Shown here piece after piece: positions 44,772-54,406 of a stretch of DNA of 64,000 nucleotides (its first letter is position 1; every line of letters begins with the position of its first letter). The translations under genes and the position numbers were made by a program. Source of the stretch: Pusillimonas sp. DMV24BSW_D (GTDB lineage: Bacteria; Pseudomonadota; Gammaproteobacteria; Burkholderiales; Burkholderiaceae_B); contig NZ_CP049990.1 of the NCBI RefSeq assembly GCF_011388195.1, positions 2,852,001 to 2,916,000 of the forward strand, read 5' to 3'. The notes beneath the pieces were generated by a model that saw only the letters and a program-made list of their open reading frames with translations, had not been told where the DNA came from and searched no databases.

Positions 44772-45971
44772 ATGATGAAATTAATCGAACCGCTTATTGC
44801 CTGGAAGGATGAAATGACGGCTTTGCGCCGGGACATTCATGCGCACCCGGAGCTGGCCTACGAAGAAGTGCGAACATCCGATGTTGTCGCCAAAAACCTT
44901 GAGTCATGGGGCATCCCCGTGCATCGCGGCCTTGGTATTACCGGCATTGTAGGAACCATTGTGGGTCGCACAGAGAACGGGAAAGCATTGGGATTGCGTG
45001 CCGACATGGACGCACTTCCCATGCAGGAAACGAATACGTTCGAACATGCCAGCAAACATGAAGGCAAAATGCATGCGTGCGGACACGACGGTCACACCGC
45101 GATGTTGTTGACTGCTGCACGCTACCTGGCTGAAAGCCGCGATTTCGACGGCACCATATATGTTATTTTTCAGCCTGCCGAAGAGGGCTTCAGTGGTGCG
45201 AAGCGAATGATAGACGACGGTCTTTTTGAAAAATTTCCTATGCAGGCCGTTTTTGGGCTCCATAACTGGCCCGGCATGCCGGCAGGTACATTCGGTATTG
45301 TTCCAGGCCCCATTATGGGCGGGAGCAATCTTTTCAAGATCACACTGGAAGGCAAAGGCGCCCACGCAGCGATGCCCAATTTGGGACACGACCCAATCAT
45401 GGCTGCCGTGCAACTGGCCCAATCGTTACAAACCACTATTACGCGCAACCTCGATCCACTCGACCCGGCTGTGCTTAGCATCACCCAAATTCACAGTGGA
45501 ACGGCCGACAACGTTATTCCGGATAACGCCGAGCTCCGGGGCACGGTTCGGACACTCTCGGAAGAGGCGCTGGACCTCATCGAAAGGCGCATGGCCGAAA
45601 TCACCGACCTGACAGCCCAAGCCTTCAATTGTCAGTCCAACTTTGTTTTCTCCCGAAAATACCCACCCACAATCAATCACGCAGATGAAGCGGCCCTTTG
45701 CGTGGAGGTTGCAAAATCAATTGTCGGGCCCGAAAACGTCGATCAAACAATCCGGCCGTCCATGGGCGCGGAAGACTTCGCCTTTATGCTTAAAGCCAAA
45801 CCCGGGTGTTATGTATGGCTTGGAAACGGCGACGGAGACCACCGCTCCAAAGGACACGGACTGGGCCCGTGCACACTGCACAACGGCAGTTACGACTTCA
45901 ACGATAATCTTCTGCCAATCGGCGCCAGCTACTGGGTGGAACTGGCAAAGCGTTGGCTGGCCAAAACCTGA
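44772..45971 (+). CDS. M20-family amidohydrolase (hippurate/N-acyl-amino-acid hydrolase type)
   Basis: 399 residues from ATG 44772. Zinc metallohydrolase of the M20D group, which removes N-acyl groups from amino acids (hippurate hydrolase, IAA-amino acid hydrolase and relatives). Metal-binding motifs are MHACGHDGHTAML (101-108 core), the general-base pair in QPAEEGFSGA, and GAEDFAFML towards the C-terminus; the lid domain lies at about 185-300. Specificity is unknown. It starts 31 bases after suhB and ends about 17 bases before the mgtE ATG, so the three may be co-transcribed, though the functions do not obviously connect. Confidence 0.9.
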   Translation: MMKLIEPLIAWKDEMTALRRDIHAHPELAYEEVRTSDVVAKNLESWGIPVHRGLGITGIVGTIVGRTENGKALGLRADMDALPMQETNTFEHASKHEGKMHACGHDGHTAMLLTAARYLAESRDFDGTIYVIFQPAEEGFSGAKRMIDDGLFEKFPMQAVFGLHNWPGMPAGTFGIVPGPIMGGSNLFKITLEGKGAHAAMPNLGHDPIMAAVQLAQSLQTTITRNLDPLDPAVLSITQIHSGTADNVIPDNAELRGTVRTLSEEALDLIERRMAEITDLTAQAFNCQSNFVFSRKYPPTINHADEAALCVEVAKSIVGPENVDQTIRPSMGAEDFAFMLKAKPGCYVWLGNGDGDHRSKGHGLGPCTLHNGSYDFNDNLLPIGASYWVELAKRWLAKT

Positions 45972-45988
45972 ATCGGGAACAACTGATT

Positions 45989-47476
45989 ATGCAGCATCCC
46001 CCCGAAGAGCACGCTGTAACGCCTGCCGAACCCATTGTAATTCCCCGCCGCCTTGACCCGGAAGATGCCCAGCTCGCATTGCAAAAGCTACAGGCCATCC
46101 TGAAACGCGAGGAAGTAGCCGAAGCGCTCGCTCACCGACAGGAAGATGATGACGATGAGTCCAACCTGCTGGAAGGCATGTTGCAGCGCCGCCATGAAAA
46201 CGAAATCAAGTCCATTGTAAATAGCCTGCACCCATCAGACATTGCCTTTATCCTGGAATCACTACCGGTTAACGAGCGCCAGGCAGTCTGGCAGTTGGTC
46301 AACCCCGAATTCGACGCTGACGTTCTGCTGGAAGTCGACGATTGGGCTCGTGAGTCGCTGATTAAAACAATGGATCTGCAAGATCTCGTCGCAGCGACGG
46401 GAACAATGGATGCAGACGAAATCGCCGATCTGGTTCCAGACCTGCCCCCTGACGTCATCGCTGAAGTGCAAAAAGGCCTGACTGACGAAGAGCGTGCGCA
46501 GTTGATTGAGGCCATGGGATACCCGGAAGGTACTGTGGGCGCAATCATGGACTTCGAAATGGTTCGAGTCCGTGAAGACGTGTCGCTGGAAGTGGTTTTG
46601 CGCTACCTGCGCCGATTACAGGAACTACCTGATCACACCGACCAAATCTTCGTTGTCGATCGCCAAGACAAACTTCAAGGTGTATTGCCCGTCTCAAAGC
46701 TCTTGGTCAGTGAGCCGGAAATCGACGTGGCGCAAGTCATGCAAACAGATTTCCTCACGCTAAGCCCCTTGGATTCGGACGCCGATGCCGCCGGCGCCTT
46801 TGAGCGTTATGACCTGGTTTCAGCGCCGGTAATTGACGATCATGGTCGCCTGATTGGCCGCGTCACGATCGCTGAAGTCGTCGACGTGATTCAGGAAGAC
46901 TCACAAGAACAAGCCCTGTCACGCGCGGGCCTGCAAGAGGAGGACATTTTTGCCCCTGCGCTGACCGCCTTGCGCAACCGCGCGCCCTGGCTACTCGTGA
47001 ATCTGGCCACGGCCTCAACTGCGGCCTTCATCGCATCGCGCTTCGAAGATACCGTTAGCCAAATTGTGATTCTGGCATTTCTTATGTCTATTGTTGCCGG
47101 GATTGCCGGCAACTCGGGCAATCAAACCATGACCATGGTCATCAGGGCCATTGCCGTTGGCCGTGTCAGTGGTGCCAGCACCTGGAACCTTGTAAAGCGT
47201 GAAATAAAAATCACGTTAATGGTCGGTTTTTGTGGCAGCCTCGTTGCTGCCGCATTCGCCTGGGCGATTTCACAATCATGGGCCATCGCGCTGGTGATGA
47301 TGGTCGCCATGATTGGGAACATGTTAATGGGTGCGGCACTCGGCGTTCTTATACCGGTGTTACGCGACCATTTCGGCAAAGATCCCGCCATGGGGTCGTC
47401 GGTACTTCTTACGTTCGTTACCGACTCCCTTGGGTTTTTCCTGTTTTTAGGGCTTGCTTCTATTTTCCTGTTGTAA
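45989..47476 (+). CDS. mgtE: Magnesium transporter MgtE
   Basis: 495 residues from ATG 45989 (a TTG at 45953 inside the previous gene is less likely). Mg2+-gated channel of the inner membrane. The cytoplasmic N domain (about 60-180, a superhelix) is followed by paired CBS domains (about 185-310) that sense Mg2+, the plug helix, and five transmembrane helices (about 340-495). Pore-region signatures are VAGIAGNSGNQTMTM and GNMLMGAALGVLIPVLRDHFGKDPA. No M-box-like leader is present. A strong hairpin terminator follows the stop. Confidence 0.95.
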   Translation: MQHPPEEHAVTPAEPIVIPRRLDPEDAQLALQKLQAILKREEVAEALAHRQEDDDDESNLLEGMLQRRHENEIKSIVNSLHPSDIAFILESLPVNERQAVWQLVNPEFDADVLLEVDDWARESLIKTMDLQDLVAATGTMDADEIADLVPDLPPDVIAEVQKGLTDEERAQLIEAMGYPEGTVGAIMDFEMVRVREDVSLEVVLRYLRRLQELPDHTDQIFVVDRQDKLQGVLPVSKLLVSEPEIDVAQVMQTDFLTLSPLDSDADAAGAFERYDLVSAPVIDDHGRLIGRVTIAEVVDVIQEDSQEQALSRAGLQEEDIFAPALTALRNRAPWLLVNLATASTAAFIASRFEDTVSQIVILAFLMSIVAGIAGNSGNQTMTMVIRAIAVGRVSGASTWNLVKREIKITLMVGFCGSLVAAAFAWAISQSWAIALVMMVAMIGNMLMGAALGVLIPVLRDHFGKDPAMGSSVLLTFVTDSLGFFLFLGLASIFLL

Positions 47477-47500
47477 TGCAACCAACCGCAACTGCCACAA

Positions 47501-47535
47501 TTGAAAAAGCCTGGTTAAAAGCCAGGCTTTTTCAA
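47501..47535. terminator. Bidirectional terminator between mgtE and secA
   Basis: A perfect 14-base-pair inverted repeat, TTGAAAAAGCCTGG (47501-47514) with CCAGGCTTTTTCAA (47522-47535), loop of seven. A G+C core flanked by A5/T5 makes it a working terminator shape on both strands. It lies 25 bases after mgtE and 22 bases after the secA stop, which converge here. Confidence 0.9.
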
Positions 47536-47557
47536 TTCAATTAACGACAATACCGTT

Positions 47558-50317
47558 TCAGGCAATCCGCCCATGACAATGTTTGTACTTCTTCCCACTA
47601 CCACATGGGCAAGGTTCATTGCGCCCGACCTTGGGAACCGCACCAGCAGGAACCGCCCCACCAGACGCCGGTTGCGTTGCACCCAACGGCTCTTCCGCGA
47701 TGCCGGGATCCTCACCACTTAACGCGGCATCATAATCAGAATGGTGATAGGTAACACCTTCAACAGTTTCAGGCTCGGTTTGAGCGACTTGTTCCGGTGT
47801 TTGAATCCGTACAGTAAGTAGCACCCTAACAACATCCGTACGAACGCGATCAAGCATCCCGGAGAAAAGCTCAAACGCTTCACGCTTGTACTCCTGCTTC
47901 GGGTCTTTCTGCGCATAACCACGCAAGTGAATGCCCTGACGCAGATGATCAAGAGACGAAAGGTGATTACGCCAATGCGTATCAATTGACTGCAGCAACA
48001 CCGACCGCTCAAAAGGAGCCCAGTTATCACGGCCAACCAACTCAACCTTAGTACTGTAAACACGGTTGGCCTCCGCCAAAACGCGCTCCAACAAGTCTTC
48101 ATCGGTTAAGTTAGGCTCTTTCTCCGCCCAATCCACCAGCGCCACCTCGATGCCCCAATCAGACTCCAGTACCGATTGCAGGCCGGAAACGTCCCACTGC
48201 TCTTCCATCGATTCCGCAGGAATGTAAGCGTGAAAAACTTCCGTGATCGTAGCGGCAAGCAGGTTAAGCACCATTTCACCCACATCTTGCGCCTCTAGAA
48301 CCTCATTTCGCTGCGTATACAAAACCTTGCGCTGATCATTGGCAACGTCATCGAACTGCAACAGTTGTTTGCGAATATCGAAGTTTCGCGCTTCTACCTT
48401 GCGTTGGGCGGACTCAATTGACCGGGACACCATTTTGGCTTCAATGGGCTCACCCTCGGGCAGACGTAGACGCTCCATAATGGCGCGAACGCGGTCACCC
48501 GCGAAAATGCGCATGAGCGAATCTTCCAACGACAAATAGAAACGGGTTGAGCCTGGGTCGCCCTGGCGCCCTGCACGGCCGCGCAATTGATTGTCGATAC
48601 GGCGTGACTCGTGGCGCTCGGTGCCGATGATACGCAACCCTCCGGCAGCCTTAACCGCCTCATTTGCAGGTGCCCATTCATCACGAATTTGCTGGATGCG
48701 TGCCTCTTTCTCTTGCGCGCTTAAGTTAGCATCGGCACGGACAAGGGCGATTTGCTTTTCAACACTTCCGCCCAACACAATGTCAGTACCACGGCCGGCC
48801 ATATTGGTTGCAATCGTGATACGGCCGGGTTTACCGGCTTCAGCCACAATTTCCGCTTCACGCGCATGTTGCTTTGCGTTCAGCACTTCATGCGCCAGTT
48901 TTTCACGCTTGAGCATCGAGGACAAACGCTCGGAATTTTCGATACTCGTCGTACCCACCAAAACGGGCTGGCCACGTTCCTGGCAATCTTTCATGTCGGC
49001 CAGAATCGCGTTGTACTTCTCATTATCGGTTTTGAAAACCTGATCGTTCTGATCAACACGAATCATCGGCTTATTGGTTGGAATAATAACCGTTTCCAGC
49101 CCGTAAATTTCCTGAAATTCATAGGCTTCCGTGTCGGCCGTGCCGGTCATCCCCGCCAGCTTGTCATACATACGGAAATAGTTCTGGAAGGTAATAGACG
49201 CCAACGTTTGATTCTCGTTCTGAATCGTTACGCCTTCTTTGGCCTCTACCGCCTGATGCAAACCATCGGACCAACGACGCCCTACCATCAAACGCCCAGT
49301 GAATTCGTCAACAATCACCACTTCGTTGTCGGTAACAACGTAGTGCTGATCACGGAAAAACAGATTATGAGCACGCAGTGCCACCATAAGATGATGAATG
49401 AGCGTGATGTGACGCGGATCGTATAACGACTCGCCTTCAGGCAAAAGACCCAAACGCGAAAGTATTTCCTCGGCATGCTCCATGCCGGACTCGGACAAGT
49501 GTACTTGCTGACCTTTTTCATCAACCCAAAAATCACCTTCCGGCTCCGGCTCATGCGGTTTGGGCTCCGACGCCATGCGTGTGAGCATGGGAGGCACAGC
49601 ATTCATTCGAACATAGACTTCGGTATGGTCTTCGGCCTGCCCCGAAATAATCAGCGGCGTGCGCGCTTCATCGATAAGAATAGAATCAACTTCGTCGACA
49701 ATAGCGAAGGACAAACTTCGTTGACGACGATCTTCTGCGCGATACTCCATATTGTCGCGCAAATAATCGAAACCAAATTCGTTGTTCGTCCCGTATGTAA
49801 TGTCGGCACGATACGCGTCCACCTTTTCTTGCGGGTCCTGCTGGGGGACAACGACGCCCACACTCAAACCGAGGAAGTTGTACAACTGCCCCATCCATTC
49901 AGCATCGCGACGCGCAAGGTAGTCGTTCACCGTCACAACATGCACGCCCTTAGACGCCAGGGCGTTCAAGTAAACGGCTAATGTTGCCATTAGCGTTTTA
50001 CCTTCCCCGGTGCGCATCTCGGCAATTTTGCCGTGATGCAAGGCGATCGCACCCATGAGCTGCACATCAAAATGCCGCATACCAAATACGCGTTTGCTGG
50101 CCTCACGGACAACGGCAAATGCCTCCGGCAACAGTTGGTCTAGCGTTGAACCCGAAGCCAACTGCTCTCGAAACTGGACGGTTTTGTTTTTCAGGTCTTC
50201 GTCGGACACCGCTTCAAGAGACGGCTCAAGCGCATTAATTTGCCCGACTTGTTTACGGTACTGCCTGAGGATTCGATCGTTACGACTACCAATAAGCTTT
50301 TTGAGCAGGGAAACCAT
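47558..50317 (-). CDS. secA: Protein translocase ATPase SecA
   Basis: 919 residues. SecA drives preproteins through SecYEG. NBD1 has Walker A MRTGEGKT (GEGKT at 104-108) and the DEVD box (208-211); the preprotein cross-linking domain follows, then NBD2 with [12 protein letters not shown] and [13 protein letters not shown]. The C-terminal tail ends in the SEC-C zinc motif [12 protein letters not shown], used for SecB and ribosome contact. It lies 48 bases downstream of the M23 peptidase gene on the same strand and ends at the bidirectional terminator. Confidence 0.98.
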   Translation of the reverse strand: MVSLLKKLIGSRNDRILRQYRKQVGQINALEPSLEAVSDEDLKNKTVQFREQLASGSTLDQLLPEAFAVVREASKRVFGMRHFDVQLMGAIALHHGKIAEMRTGEGKTLMATLAVYLNALASKGVHVVTVNDYLARRDAEWMGQLYNFLGLSVGVVVPQQDPQEKVDAYRADITYGTNNEFGFDYLRDNMEYRAEDRRQRSLSFAIVDEVDSILIDEARTPLIISGQAEDHTEVYVRMNAVPPMLTRMASEPKPHEPEPEGDFWVDEKGQQVHLSESGMEHAEEILSRLGLLPEGESLYDPRHITLIHHLMVALRAHNLFFRDQHYVVTDNEVVIVDEFTGRLMVGRRWSDGLHQAVEAKEGVTIQNENQTLASITFQNYFRMYDKLAGMTGTADTEAYEFQEIYGLETVIIPTNKPMIRVDQNDQVFKTDNEKYNAILADMKDCQERGQPVLVGTTSIENSERLSSMLKREKLAHEVLNAKQHAREAEIVAEAGKPGRITIATNMAGRGTDIVLGGSVEKQIALVRADANLSAQEKEARIQQIRDEWAPANEAVKAAGGLRIIGTERHESRRIDNQLRGRAGRQGDPGSTRFYLSLEDSLMRIFAGDRVRAIMERLRLPEGEPIEAKMVSRSIESAQRKVEARNFDIRKQLLQFDDVANDQRKVLYTQRNEVLEAQDVGEMVLNLLAATITEVFHAYIPAESMEEQWDVSGLQSVLESDWGIEVALVDWAEKEPNLTDEDLLERVLAEANRVYSTKVELVGRDNWAPFERSVLLQSIDTHWRNHLSSLDHLRQGIHLRGYAQKDPKQEYKREAFELFSGMLDRVRTDVVRVLLTVRIQTPEQVAQTEPETVEGVTYHHSDYDAALSGEDPGIAEEPLGATQPASGGAVPAGAVPKVGRNEPCPCGSGKKYKHCHGRIA

Positions 50318-50365
50318 AGATTTATTGTCTAAGTTGGCGGTTCAACCGCAGGAAAACAATACAGT

Positions 50366-51355
50366 TTAACGTACCTCGGCACTATCAGCTTGCAGATCGT
50401 CTGAGGCATCAGCCAAGCGGACTTCAGGCTCGTTGGGGTCCGGCAAAAAAAGCGACGGATCCAGAGGCTGACCCGCAACCCGAACCTCGAAATGAAGATG
50501 TGGCCCCGTTGATTGGCCGGTAGAACCGACATTGGCGATAAGTTGTCCTTTTTCCACCAGGTCACCCCTTTTAACCTGCAAGCTTGAGGCATGCGCATAA
50601 ACGGTTACGAGGTTGTGACTATGCTGGATCTCGACGGTTTTGCCATAACCGGTTCGATAGCCGGCGAACACCACCATTCCGCCCGACGCGGCATGAATCG
50701 GTGCGCCATGGGGTGCGGCAAAATCCAGCCCTTCGTGCATTTTGTTGCGCCCCGAGATGGGGTGACGACGCCAACCATAAGATGACGTCATGTAAGGAAA
50801 GTCGACCGGAGACAACGAGGGAAGGCTTGCTTCGAGGCCCGCGCGTCGCGTCATGACCATATCGAGCATCGCCAGCCCATCTCGCTGTCGATCGAGCCGT
50901 TGAGCCATCGTATCAAGTTCACGCCCTAACGCTTCCGCTGAATCAAACACCATGGCCTGCGCCTTGTCGTCGCTCACAACCGTGCTGCCATTCAGCGTTT
51001 CCTGTACTTCCGGGTTCGTATAGTTGACTCCCGCCACTTCAGCCAGACGCTTGCTAACGCCATCCATTTCAATGAGACGCGCCTGCAACTGCCCTACTTT
51101 CTCACCAAGCTGGTGCAGGCTGGCCTTAAGCATTTGCGACTCCAGCTCCAAACGCTCTTTTTCAGCCTGCCGAACATCAAGGCTGACAAGTGTGGGAAGA
51201 TTCGACATAATATGCTGACCATAAGCCCAGGCACCACCCAAGGCAGACAAAACCACCAAGCCTGCCAATGCCGGCACCACCAGCCACAAGCTAATACCAC
51301 GCTCAGCTAGGCGGGCCAAGCCGCCCGACCGCTTGTTTAACAAAATTATTCGCAC
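50366..51355 (-). CDS. Membrane-anchored M23 (LytM) peptidoglycan peptidase
   Basis: 329 residues with a GTG start. One transmembrane helix (about 22-46) anchors a periplasmic coiled coil (about 62-108) and a C-terminal LytM domain (about 187-300). Zinc ligands are H207 and D211 (MHEGLDF) and H288 (HLHFEV); catalytic histidines are H255 (YAHAS) and H286. All are present, so it should be an active endopeptidase rather than an EnvC-type activator. The gene lies between dciA and secA, a conserved place in betaproteobacteria. Its start is only 20 bases from the start of the divergent dciA gene. Confidence 0.92.
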   Translation of the reverse strand: MRIILLNKRSGGLARLAERGISLWLVVPALAGLVVLSALGGAWAYGQHIMSNLPTLVSLDVRQAEKERLELESQMLKASLHQLGEKVGQLQARLIEMDGVSKRLAEVAGVNYTNPEVQETLNGSTVVSDDKAQAMVFDSAEALGRELDTMAQRLDRQRDGLAMLDMVMTRRAGLEASLPSLSPVDFPYMTSSYGWRRHPISGRNKMHEGLDFAAPHGAPIHAASGGMVVFAGYRTGYGKTVEIQHSHNLVTVYAHASSLQVKRGDLVEKGQLIANVGSTGQSTGPHLHFEVRVAGQPLDPSLFLPDPNEPEVRLADASDDLQADSAEVR

Positions 51356-51375
51356 TACTTATCCCTTTACCAATT

Positions 51376-51867
51376 ATGTCCCGTTTCGCACGCAGCCATT
51401 CCCCTTCGAAAGAAAACAAGCAAAGCTTGTCGGCCATCGATTGGCTCGGCCAAAGTCGGCAAAGCGCCGACGTCCTGGCTACCGCCCGGAGAATGATTGA
51501 AATGGAGCATATTATTTCTCAGGCCCTACCTGGCAACCTCGTCACGGCCTGCCGAGTAGCCCGAGTCGACCATCAAGACCTTACACTGGCAGTTCCCAGC
51601 GCGGCTCATGCTGCAAAACTCAGACAACTTGCTCCCCGAATCGTTCAACGACTGGGTCAACACGGCTGGAACATTAACCAATTACAAGTCAAGGTTCAAG
51701 CGGGTTTAAACCAACACGCAACAAATGTGTCACGCAAAAAAGAGGTCAATCTGCTCGATGAACAGGCTTTGACCTCTTTCGAAGAGTTGTATAGTAACAC
51801 CCCACCCGGCCCTCTGGCTGAATCCCTGAAGCGCCTGATTGAGCGGCACCGAGCCTCCCTAACGTAA
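51376..51867 (+). CDS. DciA-like protein (DUF721), replicative helicase loader
   Basis: 163 residues. The N-terminal half matches the DUF721/DciA domain (IDWLGQSRQSADVLATARRM, LPGNLVTACRVARVDHQDLTLAVPSAAHAAKLRQLAPRIVQRL when taken in parts). DciA is the ancestral bacterial loader of the DnaB helicase; bacteria with DciA usually lack DnaC/DnaI. The C-terminal third is less ordered. It is convergent with lpxC, about 27 bp apart, and divergent from the M23 gene. I leave the symbol blank because the match is to a domain family, but dciA is the likely identity. Confidence 0.84.
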   Translation: MSRFARSHSPSKENKQSLSAIDWLGQSRQSADVLATARRMIEMEHIISQALPGNLVTACRVARVDHQDLTLAVPSAAHAAKLRQLAPRIVQRLGQHGWNINQLQVKVQAGLNQHATNVSRKKEVNLLDEQALTSFEELYSNTPPGPLAESLKRLIERHRASLT

Positions 51868-51893
51868 CACGGCTTAACGACGCACAGCCGCAG

Positions 51894-52817
51894 CTATGCC
51901 AGCTTCCACTCTCGGGTATAAGCTTTAGGGGCGGTAACAGCCGACTCATAACTAACCAATTCCCATGCTGTTTCATCGGCCAACAATGCCCTGGCAAGCT
52001 GGTTGTTCAAACCATGACCCGATTTACAAGCAACGTACCGCGCCACCAACGGCTTACCAATAAGGTATAAATCGCCAATGGCGTCAAGAATTTTATGCTT
52101 CACAAATTCGTCTTCGTAACGCAAGCCATCGGAATTCAAAACACGGAACTCATCCATGACGATGGCGTTATCGAGACTACCGCCACGAGCAAGCCCTGCA
52201 GCCAGCAACGCCTCAAATTCGTTCACAAAACCAAAGGTGCGTGCCCGCGCAATGGACTTAACGTAAGAGTCGTTGGCAAAGTCAATTTCAGCAAAATTGG
52301 CCGTTGCATCGATTGCAGGGTGATGGAAATCAATAGCAAAAGACAATGCGAAACCATCGTATGGTTCGAGCCGTGCCCATTTCTCGTCGCCCCCTTCACC
52401 TTCCCGAACCTCGACCGGCTTAAGAACGCGTAAAAACTTCTTGGCGGCAGGCTGCTCTTGAATACCCGCTGAACGCAGCAAATAAACAAATGTTCCCGCA
52501 CTACCGTCCATAATAGGCACTTCCTCTGCTGTGAGGTCGATGTGCAGGTTATCGATGCCCAAGCCCGCAAGCGCGGACATAAGATGCTCAACAGTGGAAA
52601 CGCGAGCTGTTCCCTTTTGCAAAACTGACGCCATGCGCGTACCGCCCACAAAATGAGCCTGGGCGGGGAAATCGACCACTTCGGGCAAGTCAACCCGGTG
52701 GAAGACGATGCCCGTATTGGGTTCTGCCGGGCGCAAGGTGATTTCAACCCGACGGCCGGAATGCAAACCCACGCCTTTGGTACTAATGGCGTTTTTCAGG
52801 GTGCGTTGACGTAACAT
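51894..52817 (-). CDS. lpxC: UDP-3-O-acyl-N-acetylglucosamine deacetylase LpxC
   Basis: 307 residues. LpxC is the committed zinc-dependent step of lipid A synthesis. [15 protein letters not shown] supplies the first zinc ligand (H78) beside the catalytic Glu (E77); [14 protein letters not shown] holds the second His and the Asp ligand; [11 protein letters not shown] holds the catalytic His. The ATG has only a weak Shine-Dalgarno sequence. It lies at the end of the dcw cluster, 239 bp after ftsZ; that gap holds a small GCCT-GAAA-AGGC hairpin (52842-52853) about 25 bases before the start. Confidence 0.97.
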   Translation of the reverse strand: MLRQRTLKNAISTKGVGLHSGRRVEITLRPAEPNTGIVFHRVDLPEVVDFPAQAHFVGGTRMASVLQKGTARVSTVEHLMSALAGLGIDNLHIDLTAEEVPIMDGSAGTFVYLLRSAGIQEQPAAKKFLRVLKPVEVREGEGGDEKWARLEPYDGFALSFAIDFHHPAIDATANFAEIDFANDSYVKSIARARTFGFVNEFEALLAAGLARGGSLDNAIVMDEFRVLNSDGLRYEDEFVKHKILDAIGDLYLIGKPLVARYVACKSGHGLNNQLARALLADETAWELVSYESAVTAPKAYTREWKLA

Positions 52818-52841
52818 AAACAGTTGAACAATAAAGAAAAT

Positions 52842-52853
52842 GCCTTTTCAGGC
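52842..52853 (-). terminator. Small GAAA-loop hairpin in the ftsZ-lpxC gap
   Basis: On the minus strand GCCT-GAAA-AGGC is followed by ATTTTCTTTATTGTT. It could be a weak terminator for ftsZ transcripts or an lpxC leader hairpin. The stem is only four base pairs, so confidence is low. The rest of the 239-bp gap is A+T-rich near lpxC, and I see no other clear element. Confidence 0.35.
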
Positions 52854-53056
52854 GGAATATTCTTACTATTGTAACTTGATATGGGTAGTTTCCCCAATTT
52901 TTTCAAGCGACAAGCTGAAAAAAAGGTTTCAGCGTGTTTTACAAGCGTGCTGACCGAGCCGACTCCGGGGAGAGCCGACCCGGCCAACCGCGTGACTCAT
53001 TTCAAAAACTGAAAAGCGTCACGCTAGCGTGTGAGAGTCTACCTTCAAGCCTTGTT

Positions 53057-54226
53057 TTAATCGGCTTGTTTACGCAGGAATGCCGGAATATCGAAGTGAT
53101 CCATACCGGCTGTTTCCAGTGCACGCACTTGCGCCGACGCCTGGCTTCGAGGGTTGCGGATAACAGTTGGAACCTCCGCGCTCTGCATATCATGACCGGC
53201 ATTCGTAAACGGCGCGTCATCCGTACCTGTCCTGCGCGCTTCCTGGTTGTTTTGAACCAGTTGCGGACGGCTGGTCGCGCGGCCCAGGCCAGTAGCCACA
53301 ACCGTAACACGCAGACTTTCACCCATGGACTCATCGTAAGCCGTTCCGTAAATAACGGTTGCATCTTCAGCGGCATAGCCACGAATCGTTTCCATGATCT
53401 CGCGAGTTTCACGCATTTTAAGCGTACGGCTGGCCGTGATATTGACCAAAATGCCACGCGCGCCGTTCAGGTCGACACCCTCAAGCAATGGGCAAGCAAT
53501 CGCCTGCTCGGCAGCTTCGCGTGCGCGATTTGCGCCAGAAGAAATAGCCGTACCCATCATGGCCTGGCCTTGTTCACCCATAATCGTCTTGACGTCTTCG
53601 AAGTCGACGTTCACATTACCTTCGACATTGATGATCTCGGCAATACCTGCGCAAGCATTATGCAACACATCGTCAGCCGACTTGAAGCAGTCTTCCTGCG
53701 TCGCATCCTCGTCCATGAGGTCGTACAGATTTTCATTCAGAACGACGATCAACGAATGAACGTGCTTGGCCAGCTCCGCAATTCCTTCCTCGGCCATTTT
53801 CAGACGACGCGAGCCCTCAAACGAGAATGGCTTGGTGACGACACCCACAGTGAGAATACCCAGTTCTTTGGCTACTTCAGCAACAACAGGGCCTGCACCG
53901 GTACCTGTACCGCCACCCATACCGGCAGTAATGAATACCATATTGGCGCCGTTCAATGCCGCGCGAATTTCTTCACGCGCTGTTTCGGCAGCCGCACGCC
54001 CTTGATCCGGCTTGGCGCCGGCCCCCAGGCCGGTGCGGCCCAAACGAATTTGCACAGGCGCTTCGGTAGCCGCCAGTGCCTGGGCATCAGTATTGGCGCA
54101 AATAAACTCCACGCCGCTAATCCCTGAACGAATCATGTGTGCAACCGCATTACCGCCTGCACCCCCTACGCCAACGACCTTGATGACCGTTCCGCTATTG
54201 TTGGTATCGAGCATTTCGAAATTCAT
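53057..54226 (-). CDS. ftsZ: Cell division GTPase FtsZ
   Basis: 389 residues. FtsZ polymerises at midcell into the Z ring. The tubulin signature GGGTGTG is at 104-110, with VVGVGGAGGNAVAHM near the N-terminus and the T7 synergy region NVDFEDVKTIMGEQG. A flexible linker (about 318-370) ends in the C-terminal peptide DHFDIPAFLRKQAD, which binds FtsA and ZipA/MinC. GAGGGAG precedes the ATG. About 180 bp separate it from ftsA, enough for its own promoter, though I found no well-spaced one. Confidence 0.98.
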   Translation of the reverse strand: MNFEMLDTNNSGTVIKVVGVGGAGGNAVAHMIRSGISGVEFICANTDAQALAATEAPVQIRLGRTGLGAGAKPDQGRAAAETAREEIRAALNGANMVFITAGMGGGTGTGAGPVVAEVAKELGILTVGVVTKPFSFEGSRRLKMAEEGIAELAKHVHSLIVVLNENLYDLMDEDATQEDCFKSADDVLHNACAGIAEIINVEGNVNVDFEDVKTIMGEQGQAMMGTAISSGANRAREAAEQAIACPLLEGVDLNGARGILVNITASRTLKMRETREIMETIRGYAAEDATVIYGTAYDESMGESLRVTVVATGLGRATSRPQLVQNNQEARRTGTDDAPFTNAGHDMQSAEVPTVIRNPRSQASAQVRALETAGMDHFDIPAFLRKQAD

Positions 54227-54406
54227 AATGTTGACTCCCTCACAAATCTGAATTAACAGTTATTAAGCAAAATTTAAAAGTCCCCAAACTACCTATTTGG
54301 AAATCGCTTCAAAAAAGATGCCAACATTTGGCTCGCACCTGACTTGAAACGCCTTCCCGGATCCGGTTTGCAACCACCCCGCACCCGTCAGGCCTGTACC
54401 TCAGAC

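Noticed and set aside
48752-49426. 224-residue plus-strand frame opposite secA
   Set aside because: secA is continuous and fully recognisable here.
52914-52933. GCTGAAA/TTTCAGC hairpin after ftsZ as a terminator
   Set aside because: On the minus strand it is not followed by a T-tract, and the stem is A+T-rich.
52934-54127. 397-residue open frame on the plus strand opposite ftsZ
   Set aside because: It is antisense to the whole of a clear ftsZ, has no domain-like sequence and is explained by the codon bias of the coding strand.
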